Notes under the pieces: model-generated
The model's input: only the letters and a program-made list of their open reading frames with translations
The model's database searches: none
Told to the model about the DNA's origin: nothing
In this document: positions 1-5,510 of the stretch, piece by piece
Layout: every line of letters starts with the position of its first letter
How positions within the stretch are numbered: position 1 is the stretch's first letter
From: Alphaproteobacteria bacterium
GTDB taxonomy: Bacteria > Pseudomonadota > Alphaproteobacteria > Rhizobiales > Xanthobacteraceae
Assembly: GCA_005884745.1 (NCBI GenBank)
Contig: VAZU01000131.1
Span: 1 to 5,994, forward strand
Length of the DNA: 5,994 bases
Direction of reading: 5' to 3'
Position numbers and translations under genes: made by a program

Positions 1-1650
1 GAACCCGGTCACCAGCACGCTGGTCGGGTAGTAGCGGCCAAGCTCCGGCGTTTGCGCGGGCCATCCGAGCGTCGAGAACGGCCACAGCGCCGAGGAGAAC
101 CAGGTGTCGAGCACGTCCTCGTCGCGCCACAGAGGAATCGATTCGAGATTTTCCGCGTGACTCAGCCCGTATTCGGCCGCCGCCTTCTCGCTTTTTTCGA
201 TATGAGCCGGCTTACCGTAGTACTTGCAGGCCTCAGCCAGCACCTCCGCCTCAGACTGCGCAACGAACCGGAGCCAATTGGCGTAGTTGTAGCCGAATTG
301 ATCCTTGGTGGGGCCGTACCAGGCCGGAATTTGGTGGCCCCACCAGAGCTGGCGCGAGATGCACCAGGGCTGGATGTTCTCCATCCAATTGAAATAAGTC
401 GCTTCCCATTGTTTCGGGACAAAGATGGTGCGGCCGTCACGAACGGCGCGGATCGCCTCCTGCGCCAGCGTCTTGGCGTCGACATACCATTGATCGGTCA
501 GGAACGGCTCGGTCACGGCACCGGAGCGCTCGCCGTGCGGCACCACATGTGTATGAGTTTCCGTTTTCTCGAGCAGACCGGCGTGCTCAAGCGCATTGAC
601 AATGCGCTTGCGGGCGACAAATCTATCCTCACCATTGAGGTCCCTGATTGTTACGTCAGGCTGCGAGATAAATTTGTCAGCAATGTTCGTCTTGAAATCG
701 AGATTCGGCGACAGGAGAAGCCGAGCTTCTTCATCAAAGATGTTGACGGGCCTGTAGTTGCTTAGCTCCTTATCCTTGTGTCTCTGCCAGACCTCGAAGT
801 CGTTGAAATCGTGGGCGGGCGTGACCTTGACGGCGCCGGTGCCTTTTTCCGGATCGGAATATTCGTCGGCAATGATCGGGATGCGCCGGCCGACCAGGGG
901 CAGGATGGCATTCTTACCGACCAGCTTCTTGTAGCGCTCGTCGTCGGGATGCACCGCGACCGCGATGTCGCCCAGCATCGTCTCGGGCCGCGTGGTCGCG
1001 ACGGTGATGAAAGTGTTTTCGAGTCCCTCGACCGGATATTTGAAATACCACAGACGGCCTTTGACCTCGACCTGCTGCACCTCCAGATCGGAGATCGCGG
1101 TGAGCAGCTTGGGGTCCCAGTTGACCAGCCGCTTGTCCTTGTAGATCAGCCCTGCCTTGTGGAGATCGACGAACACCTTCAGCACGGCGCGAGAGAGTCC
1201 CTCGTCCATGGTGAAGCGCTCGCGCGACCAGTCGCACGAGGCGCCGAGCCGCTTGAGCTGGCGGGTGATGGCGCCGCCGGACTCCTCCTTCCACTCCCAC
1301 ACGCGCTTGATGAAGGCTTCGCGGCCCATGGCGCGGCGGTTCGGCTCCTGGCGCTCCATCAGCTGGCGCTCGACCACCATTTGCGTGGCGATGCCGGCAT
1401 GGTCGGTGCCGGGCTGCCACAGCACGTCGCGCCCGCGCATGCGCTCGAACCGCACCAGCACGTCCTGCAGGGTGTTGTTGAGTGCGTGCCCCATGTGGAG
1501 CGAGCCGGTGACGTTGGGCGGCGGAATGACGATCGAATACGGCGCCGCGTCGCGGCGCTCGGGCCGGCCGGCCCGAAACGCGCCGGCCGCCTCCCAGGAC
1601 GCGTAAATGCGTCCTTCCAGCTCGGAAGCGTTGTAGGTCTTCTCGATCAT
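1..1650 (-). CDS. valS: Valyl-tRNA synthetase, N-terminal 550 residues (3' end outside window)
   Basis: ValRS is a cytoplasmic class Ia synthetase that charges tRNA-Val and edits mischarged threonine. Seen: start MIEKTYNASELEGR, then PPNVTGS with the class I signature HMGH at residues 52-55, GTDHAGIATQ at 81-90, NWDP at 177-180, the CP1 editing domain with TTRPETMLGD at 219-228 and HDFNDFEV at 280-287, WCISRQLWWGHQ near 429-440, and DEDVLDTWFSSALWPF at 510-525. The frame is open from the ATG at 1648-1650 to the window edge with no frameshift. The KMSKS loop and anticodon-binding domain lie beyond position 1; full ValRS is usually about 880-960 residues. The start fits the family N-terminus, but its Shine-Dalgarno sequence is poor (only AGAG a few bases upstream). 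Oddity: the stretch at 541-780, in and just after the editing domain, has about 50% GC against about 65% around it and uses AGG, AGA and GTA codons. The product is certain; why that patch differs is not. Confidence 0.97.
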   Translation of the reverse strand, partial: MIEKTYNASELEGRIYASWEAAGAFRAGRPERRDAAPYSIVIPPPNVTGSLHMGHALNNTLQDVLVRFERMRGRDVLWQPGTDHAGIATQMVVERQLMERQEPNRRAMGREAFIKRVWEWKEESGGAITRQLKRLGASCDWSRERFTMDEGLSRAVLKVFVDLHKAGLIYKDKRLVNWDPKLLTAISDLEVQQVEVKGRLWYFKYPVEGLENTFITVATTRPETMLGDIAVAVHPDDERYKKLVGKNAILPLVGRRIPIIADEYSDPEKGTGAVKVTPAHDFNDFEVWQRHKDKELSNYRPVNIFDEEARLLLSPNLDFKTNIADKFISQPDVTIRDLNGEDRFVARKRIVNALEHAGLLEKTETHTHVVPHGERSGAVTEPFLTDQWYVDAKTLAQEAIRAVRDGRTIFVPKQWEATYFNWMENIQPWCISRQLWWGHQIPAWYGPTKDQFGYNYANWLRFVAQSEAEVLAEACKYYGKPAHIEKSEKAAAEYGLSHAENLESIPLWRDEDVLDTWFSSALWPFSTLGWPAQTPELGRYYPTSVLVTGF

Positions 1651-1674
1651 GCTGCGCTCTGCCGAAGGCCCGGT

Positions 1675-1703
1675 AACAAGCCCGGCGGCCTCGCGGCTGT
1701 CAA
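1675..1703 (-). promoter_or_regulatory. Candidate sigma-70-type promoter for valS
   Basis: On the minus strand a perfect -35 hexamer TTGACA (1703-1698) is followed after 17 bases by CTTGTT (1680-1675), a poor -10. Transcription would start near 1668, giving a leader of about 18 bases before the valS ATG. The gap between popZ and valS (1651-1773) has no strong terminator, so read-through from popZ is also possible. The -35 match and correct spacing are seen; promoter activity is inferred. Confidence 0.3.
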
Positions 1704-1773
1704 CGTCCGGCGCTGCTTGCAAGAATTCCGAAGCCGTCAGCCGGTTCGGCCGACTGCGGCGCTCGGGCGGTTT

Positions 1774-2397
1774 TCAGCCCGGGTGACCGCGGGACACGCG
1801 CTCGATCTCGGCCCTGACCAGCCGCTCGACCAGATTCGGGAGATTGTCGTCGAGCCAGGTTTTCAGCATCGGGCGCAGCATTTCCCTGACGAGGTCCTCG
1901 AGCGTGCGCGCATTCTGCACCAGGACGGTATGCGCGAGGGTACCGAACGCGGAATTGACCGCGGCGGTCGCCTCCGCCGAGAGCAAAGGCTCCGGGGCTT
2001 CGATCGTGCGCAAATGCCCGCCCGCCGGCCTGGAAGCATGCTCGAGCGTCGCCGGCGCATCCTCGAAATCGTCGTTGGCATGCGCATCGATATCCGAGAA
2101 AGCGGCCTCGTCGGCATCGGACGCCGGCATGGTTTCCGCCAGATCGGATGCACCGAACTCCGGCTCGGGGTCGGAGGTCTCCGGCGCGACCGACGCGGCC
2201 GGTCGGGTCTCGATCTCATCGGGCTCGGCGGGCTCCGATGCCCCCGGCGATTCCGAACCCCCGGCGGCTCTGCCGGGCGTCGGCTCGGGCGCGGCTCGCG
2301 TCTGCGGTTTTACCGCCTCCTCGTCCGCGATGATCCGCCGGATGGAGGCGAGAATCTCCTCCATCGACGGCTCTTGGGCCTTCGCCGGCTGCGTCAT
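1774..2397 (-). CDS. popZ: Polar organizing protein PopZ (DUF2497 family)
   Basis: PopZ self-assembles into a polar matrix in Alphaproteobacteria. It tethers the ParB-bound chromosome origin in Caulobacter and marks the growing pole in Agrobacterium. The 207-residue product has the expected three-part plan. There is an N-terminal partner-binding helix, SMEEILASIRRIIADEE (residues 11-27). Next comes a long acidic, Pro/Ala/Glu/Ser-rich and probably disordered linker (about 30-145). The C-terminal oligomerisation helices (about 149-202) include LEDLVREMLRPMLKTWLDDN and LVERLVRAEIERV. Caulobacter PopZ is 177 residues, so this one has a somewhat longer linker. The ATG at 2395-2397 is preceded by TGAGGA at a spacing of 7 bases and puts the conserved helix near the N-terminus. 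It lies downstream of tolC, with 172 bases between, and upstream of valS. The DUF2497 assignment is firm; the cellular role is carried over from studied homologues. Confidence 0.9.
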   Translation of the reverse strand: MTQPAKAQEPSMEEILASIRRIIADEEAVKPQTRAAPEPTPGRAAGGSESPGASEPAEPDEIETRPAASVAPETSDPEPEFGASDLAETMPASDADEAAFSDIDAHANDDFEDAPATLEHASRPAGGHLRTIEAPEPLLSAEATAAVNSAFGTLAHTVLVQNARTLEDLVREMLRPMLKTWLDDNLPNLVERLVRAEIERVSRGHPG

Positions 2398-2404
2398 GCG
2401 CGCA

Positions 2405-2410
2405 TCCTCA
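2405..2410 (-). promoter_or_regulatory. popZ ribosome binding site
   Basis: TGAGGA on the minus strand lies 7 bases before the popZ ATG. It supports the chosen start and sits only 2 bases from a stable hairpin (2413-2431). Confidence 0.7.
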
Positions 2411-2412
2411 CC

Positions 2413-2431
2413 ACCGCGCGAATTGCGCGGT
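2413..2431 (-). promoter_or_regulatory. Perfect 7-bp hairpin in the popZ leader, next to the ribosome binding site
   Basis: On the minus strand ACCGCGC, a 5-base loop AATTC, then GCGCGGT form a perfect stem of mostly G-C pairs. The 3' arm ends 2 bases before the popZ Shine-Dalgarno sequence. There is no following T-run, so it is not a terminator for tolC. As RNA it could modulate ribosome access or mRNA stability; as DNA it is a 19-base dyad that could be an operator. The symmetry is seen; the role is unknown. Confidence 0.5.
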
Positions 2432-2488
2432 CGCCGTTTCGGGTGGAGCGAATCGCTCGCGCACGATCATCCGCTGCGATTCGGCTCA

Positions 2489-2516
2489 AGTATGGCACGG
2501 GGCAGATCGAACGCAA
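2489..2516 (-). promoter_or_regulatory. Candidate popZ promoter with extended -10
   Basis: The minus strand carries TTGCGT (2516-2511), a 16-base spacer, then CATACT (2494-2489). The -10 element matches 4 of 6 consensus bases and is preceded by TGC, an extended -10 form. The -35 match is weak. Transcription would start near 2482, leaving a leader of about 85 bases that contains the 7-bp hairpin, a 13-base palindrome at 2446-2458 and GANTC sites at 2450-2454 and 2478-2482. Confidence 0.35.
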
Positions 2517-2569
2517 GCAACGGCCTGTGGACACGACTGCGGGCAAATGGGGCGTTCTGGAGCGGGACT

Positions 2570-3991
2570 TCAGCGGCCGTCCGGGATGCGAATGCCGTAC
2601 CAGGCATCGCGTACCTGCTGATAATGCACCATCGGGTCGTAGACGTTGGTCGCCAAGCCCAGCACCTGCGGCGACAGCCTGCCCACGGCGGCAAGCAAGT
2701 TATAGGAGGCGACCACGCGGTCGTGCTGCGCGGCCACCAGCGCGACGCGGGCGTTCACCAGCGCCTGCTGGGCGTTGAGGACGTCGAGCGTGGTGCGCTG
2801 GCCGACGCGGGCCTCCTCGCGAACGCCGTTGAGCGCCACTTCCGAGGAAGCGACCTGGGATTGCGCGGCGGCAATCTGCGCCTTGGCCGCCTGGAGCTGG
2901 CCCCATGCCTGTACCACGGCCTGCCGGGCCTGGTTGCGGACCAGATCGAGATTGAGCCGCTGCTGAGCCAGGCTTTCCTTGGACTGGCGCACCAGCGAGT
3001 ACTCGCCGCCGCCCTGGTAAATCGGAACGGTGATCTGGCCAATGATGGAGGTGGTGAACTGGTGGACGATCGAGAGCTGGGGAAAGCTCGCGTGCTGCAC
3101 GTTGCCCTGCAGGCTCAGATTGGGAAACAGCGCGCCCTCGTTGATCTTGACCTGCAAATGCGCGACGTCGACCCCGTACATGGCGGCGGTCACATTGGGG
3201 TTCTCGGTGAGGCCGGTGTCGATCGCGGCCGACAGCACCCGCGGCGAAAAGCGGTCGACGGGCGAGCCCGGAGCGAGATTGACCGGCTCGGTGCCCACCA
3301 CTTGCCGGTAGTTCGCCCGCGACGTGTTCAGAACGGACTCTGCCGCAGCCACGGCGGATTGCCCGGCCGCAAGCTGCGCCTCCGCCTGGGCCACGTCGGT
3401 TCTGGTCACCTCGCCGACATTGAAGCGGTCGCGAGTCTGCTTGAGCGTCTCCTCCAGCACCCGCACGTTGGTGCGCTGGACCTCCAAATTCGCCGTGTCG
3501 CGCAGCACGTCCATATAGGCGGTCGCAGCGGCGAGCAGCACCGTCTGCTCCATGACCCGAAGCCCCTCGCGCGCCGCCGATACCTGACTTTCCGCGGCCC
3601 GAGTCCGGTTCGCCGTCTGAAAGCCGTTGAACAGCGTCTGGGTCGCCGTCCCGCCGGCAGTCCACGGCGAGGTCGTGCCGTGGGCGTGCTGATAGGTGTT
3701 GACGCCCTGGCTGTTAGCTTTGGTCACCGTGTCCGTGTATTGCTCGCCCGCCGTCGCGGTGATGCTGAGTTTCGGGCGATAGCCGGATAGGGCCTGCGGG
3801 ACGTTCTCGTCGGTAGCCCGGGCATTGGCGCGTTGCGCATTGAGCTGCGGATTGGTCTGGTAAGCCTGGACGAGGGCAGACTCCATCGTCTCGGCAAGGC
3901 AGACTTGCGGCCAAGCCGCCATCGCGCCGGCAACGGCGATGGCAGCCGCCCCGATCGCTCGGCGGACGTTCCTGCTCCGCGCCTTACCCAC
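2570..3991 (-). CDS. tolC: TolC-family outer membrane efflux/secretion channel
   Basis: TolC proteins form trimeric outer-membrane beta-barrels with a long periplasmic alpha-helical tunnel, completing RND or ABC tripartite pumps and type I secretion. With the GTG start at 3989-3991 the product is 473 residues. A signal peptide has a basic N-region (GKARSRNVRR), a hydrophobic core (about 12-27) and likely cleavage after CLA at residue 33; there is no proper lipobox despite the Cys. The mature part shows two OEP repeats. ETMESALVQAYQTNPQL opens the first, TLFNGF (119-124) marks a strand/turn typical of TolC, and TLDVLNAQ through SYNLLAAVGRL (401-439) is the classic second-repeat end. E. coli TolC is 493 residues, so length fits. 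The frame stays open far upstream into the methyltransferase gene, so the start rests on the signal peptide and a GGGGA sequence 10 bases upstream. TTG at 4060 is a less likely alternative. No pump genes adjoin it, so its partners are encoded elsewhere. Confidence 0.93.
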   Translation of the reverse strand: MGKARSRNVRRAIGAAAIAVAGAMAAWPQVCLAETMESALVQAYQTNPQLNAQRANARATDENVPQALSGYRPKLSITATAGEQYTDTVTKANSQGVNTYQHAHGTTSPWTAGGTATQTLFNGFQTANRTRAAESQVSAAREGLRVMEQTVLLAAATAYMDVLRDTANLEVQRTNVRVLEETLKQTRDRFNVGEVTRTDVAQAEAQLAAGQSAVAAAESVLNTSRANYRQVVGTEPVNLAPGSPVDRFSPRVLSAAIDTGLTENPNVTAAMYGVDVAHLQVKINEGALFPNLSLQGNVQHASFPQLSIVHQFTTSIIGQITVPIYQGGGEYSLVRQSKESLAQQRLNLDLVRNQARQAVVQAWGQLQAAKAQIAAAQSQVASSEVALNGVREEARVGQRTTLDVLNAQQALVNARVALVAAQHDRVVASYNLLAAVGRLSPQVLGLATNVYDPMVHYQQVRDAWYGIRIPDGR

Positions 3992-4001
3992 CCGTCGATG
4001 G

Positions 4002-4006
4002 TCCCC
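4002..4006 (-). promoter_or_regulatory. tolC ribosome binding site supporting the GTG start
   Basis: GGGGA on the minus strand lies 10 bases before the GTG at 3991. No ATG precedes the signal peptide between 3991 and the methyltransferase stop, so this site helps decide the start. The spacing is slightly long. Confidence 0.45.
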
Positions 4007-4019
4007 GATAGGCTCCCCG

Positions 4020-4042
4020 CCCCCGGGCTTGCTGCCCGAAGG
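4020..4042 (-). promoter_or_regulatory. RNA hairpin in the tolC leader
   Basis: Read on the minus strand, CCTTCGGGC, a 5-base loop AGCAA, then GCCCGGGGG pair over 9 positions with two G-U wobbles. On the plus strand the same two positions would be C-A mismatches, so the fold is better in a tolC-sense transcript. It ends 13 bases before the GGGGA ribosome binding site. It has no following T-run and so is not a terminator. Function is unknown. Confidence 0.45.
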
Positions 4043-4059
4043 TGACAGAGTACGTGTCA
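4043..4059. promoter_or_regulatory. Inverted repeat TGACA-N7-TGTCA upstream of tolC, operator candidate
   Basis: Perfect 5-base half-sites are separated by 7 bases, so their centres are 12 bases apart, roughly one helical turn, as for a dimeric regulator. The repeat overlaps TTGACA (4060-4055 on the minus strand), which would make a perfect -35 element for tolC, although the hexamer 17 bases further on (GGGCAG) is not a recognisable -10. No regulator gene is adjacent. Symmetry is seen; binding is inferred. Confidence 0.35.
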
Positions 4060-4109
4060 AGCTTAGGCGGGCGGGTAGAGTCTTGAAACCCCCAGACCCG
4101 ATCCTCGGC

Positions 4110-4141
4110 AAAAAAGATGGCGGGTAGCGCTTTCGCGCCAC
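4110..4141 (-). terminator. Intrinsic terminator after the PCMT-family gene
   Basis: On the minus strand GTGGCG (4141-4136) pairs with CGCCAT (4122-4117), with one G-U pair at the base, across a 13-base loop; one base later comes a run of six T (4115-4110). An alternative inner fold, GCGC-GAAA-GCGC, uses a GNRA tetraloop. It lies about 57 bases after the methyltransferase stop and before the tolC leader, so the two genes are likely separately transcribed. Confidence 0.6.
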
Positions 4142-4197
4142 AGTCCCGGCCGCAATTCGTGCAGAAGCGAGCGATTTCGACGAATTGTGCGGCGCAC

Positions 4198-4866
4198 CTA
4201 AAACACGAACTCGGCCGGCTTGGCGAAGCCGGGCAGCAGGGGTGCGGCCGCGTCGAACGCCGGCTGTCCGGTCACATGCCCGGATGCCGAGCGGTAGATC
4301 GTCGCCCTTCCGGGTGCGCGGCCGAATACGCATGCCAGCCGCCCCCCCTCGTTGAGCTGCCGGCAAAGGTTTTGCGGAACGATCTCGGTGGCCCCATTGA
4401 GCAGAATCACGTCGAACGGCGCCTGTGCCCGAGCCCCCGCGACGAGCGGACCGACCATGACCGTGACATTCGCCGCCCCGATCGCGGCAAGCTTTTCCTT
4501 GGCGATTGCCGCCAGGTGCGAATCTTCCTCGAGCGCGATGACGCTGCCGGCAAGCTTGGCCAAAACGGCGGACGAATATCCGCTCGCGCAACCGACATCG
4601 AGAACGCGATCCGTTTCCAGGACCTCCGCCCCCTGGATCAGTCTCGCCAGAACCGCCGGCTTGAGAAGATATCGCGGCGTTCGTCCGCCCGGCGCGTTGG
4701 TAACCGGCAGATCCCGGTCGGCGTAGGCGAGGGCCTGCTTGTCCTCCGGGACAAAATGCTCTCGCGGAACTTCGAGCATCGCGGCCAAAACCCGCGGGTC
4801 GGTCACGTCATAGGTATGGACCTGACCCTCCACCATCATCTGCCGCGCCTCGGCAAAATCGGTCAT
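4198..4866 (-). CDS. Protein-L-isoaspartate O-methyltransferase (PCMT) family protein, divergent active site
   Basis: The 222-residue product matches the PCMT/COG2518 family of cytoplasmic SAM-dependent methyltransferases, which repair isoaspartyl damage in proteins. Seen: MTDFAEARQMMVEGQV, then PREHFVP (34-40), SAM motif I VLDVGCASGYS (88-98), the acidic post-I loop VIALEED (109-115) and FDVILLNGATEIVP (151-164). True PIMTs carry an [IL]-S-x-P substrate-loop motif; here the aligned segment is LLKP (67-70), so the serine is leucine, and repair activity is doubtful. The ATG at 4864-4866 has GGGGA 7 bases upstream and begins at the conserved N-terminus; a longer frame to 4983 adds 39 residues without family character. 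It ends in a TAG at 4198-4200 and is followed by an intrinsic terminator. Genome pipelines usually label this paralogue a PIMT; I trust the fold and SAM binding, not the exact substrate. Confidence 0.85.
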   Translation of the reverse strand: MTDFAEARQMMVEGQVHTYDVTDPRVLAAMLEVPREHFVPEDKQALAYADRDLPVTNAPGGRTPRYLLKPAVLARLIQGAEVLETDRVLDVGCASGYSSAVLAKLAGSVIALEEDSHLAAIAKEKLAAIGAANVTVMVGPLVAGARAQAPFDVILLNGATEIVPQNLCRQLNEGGRLACVFGRAPGRATIYRSASGHVTGQPAFDAAAPLLPGFAKPAEFVF

Positions 4867-4873
4867 GAACTCG

Positions 4874-4878
4874 TCCCC
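4874..4878 (-). promoter_or_regulatory. Ribosome binding site of the PCMT-family gene
   Basis: GGGGA on the minus strand, 7 bases before the ATG at 4866, selects this start over the in-frame ATG at 4983. I see no convincing promoter for this gene in 4879-5125. Confidence 0.5.
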
Positions 4879-5060
4879 ATGGGAGGCCCGCGCAACTCCG
4901 GCGCTTTGTGCGGCAGGACCATGCAAAACGCAAGGTTCGCAGCCGCCCTCCGGGCGCAGCGCGACCCTGAAACCCGACCGCAAAATCTGAACGTCTCCGG
5001 GCGATCGTTGGGGATCCGGCGAACTGCCTCGATGCGCAAATCAGGCCCCGAACGCGCAGG

Positions 5061-5089
5061 TTGACTAAAGCCGCAGCTGGGACTGTACT
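5061..5089 (+). promoter_or_regulatory. Promoter of the small zinc-ribbon gene
   Basis: TTGACT (5061-5066, 5 of 6 to consensus), a spacer of exactly 17 bases, then TGTACT (5084-5089, 4 of 6). Transcription would begin near 5096, giving a leader of about 30 bases ending in AGGAGG. This is the best promoter match in the window. Confidence 0.5.
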
Positions 5090-5114
5090 TGGGTGCGGGG
5101 GACGGACGCACCGC

Positions 5115-5120
5115 AGGAGG
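5115..5120 (+). promoter_or_regulatory. Ribosome binding site of the zinc-ribbon gene
   Basis: A full consensus AGGAGG lies 5 bases before the ATG at 5126. It decides that start over the in-frame GTG at 5093, which would add 11 residues. Confidence 0.75.
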
Positions 5121-5125
5121 CTGGG

Positions 5126-5479
5126 ATGGCCCTGCTTCTCATCCAGTGTCCTCGAACGGGGCGCTGCATTTCCACCGGCATCGAGACCGATCCCGACAGC
5201 TTCGATCTTCCTGCCGACGGACCGAAGACCGTTCAGTGCCCGTTCTGCCGGAAGGAGCACGTCTGGACCAAGCGCAATGCCCTGCTGGTCGATCCCAATA
5301 AGTGGTCGGACGTGCCGGAGATCGAGGATTGTTTCATCAAGGCAGTCGAAAATTCCGAGCGAGCCGCGTCGGCGAAACGTGCGGCGGATCGCGATTTCTA
5401 TCTGCGAATGGAACGCAAGTGGCTGGGACTTGCCGACGGGTTCCGGTGGATCGCCGATCTCGAACGGCGTCACGGCTGA
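5126..5479 (+). CDS. Hypothetical protein, putative N-terminal zinc ribbon
   Basis: The 117-residue product is of unknown function. The first half looks like a compact metal-binding fold. It has C8-P-x-T-G-x-C14, then ISTGIETD, a Pro-rich turn, and C38-P-F-C41 followed by H45 and W47. C8 (perhaps C14), C38, C41 and H45 are likely zinc ligands. The second half (about 60-117) is charged and helical, with no membrane segment or signal peptide, so a cytoplasmic protein is expected. I recall similar short CPxTG...ISTGIETD proteins as conserved hypotheticals in Rhizobiales but know no function. A good promoter and a consensus Shine-Dalgarno sequence show that it is a real expressed gene. It is monocistronic, divergent from the PCMT-family gene and convergent with the DUF2892 gene. 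A DNA- or RNA-binding role would be only a guess from the fold. Confidence 0.8.
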   Translation: MALLLIQCPRTGRCISTGIETDPDSFDLPADGPKTVQCPFCRKEHVWTKRNALLVDPNKWSDVPEIEDCFIKAVENSERAASAKRAADRDFYLRMERKWLGLADGFRWIADLERRHG

Positions 5480-5481
5480 CC

Positions 5482-5507
5482 CGAGCGGCCTGCCTGCACG
5501 AGCGGCC
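5482..5507. repeat. Short direct repeat in the convergent intergenic gap
   Basis: CGAGCGGCC occurs at 5482-5490 and again at 5499-5507, a 17-base period, between the two converging stop codons. The same bases allow a weak CGGCC/GGCCG stem with a 13-base loop. There is no T-run on either side, so it is not a convincing terminator; it may be chance in GC-rich DNA. Confidence 0.35.
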
Positions 5508-5510
5508 GGC

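Noticed and set aside
52..765. A 237-codon plus-strand frame opposite valS
   Set aside because: It is the antisense of a certain gene and has no domain signal.
541..780. An inserted element or intein in valS at the low-GC patch
   Set aside because: The frame and ValRS character are continuous through it, and there are no terminal repeats or intein motifs.
1739..1755. A possible terminator hairpin between popZ and valS (AGTCGG / CCGGCT stem on the minus strand)
   Set aside because: It has only 6 pairs including a G-U wobble and no T-run afterwards.
778..2778. A 666-codon open frame on the plus strand
   Set aside because: It lies opposite valS, popZ and the end of tolC, has an Arg/Gly/Leu-rich composition with no recognisable domain, and arises from the scarcity of stops in GC-rich antisense frames.
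1844..3790. A 648-codon open frame on the plus strand opposite popZ and tolC
   Set aside because: It is the antisense of two clearly identified genes, with low-complexity Ser/Ala/Arg stretches and no family resemblance.
3992..4591. A 200-codon N-terminal extension of the tolC frame
   Set aside because: It runs into the methyltransferase gene in another frame and across a terminator, and a typical signal peptide begins at 3991.
4867..4983. A 39-residue N-terminal extension of the PCMT-family protein
   Set aside because: It has no family character, while the internal ATG at 4866 has a proper ribosome binding site and starts at the conserved MTDF...EGQ segment.
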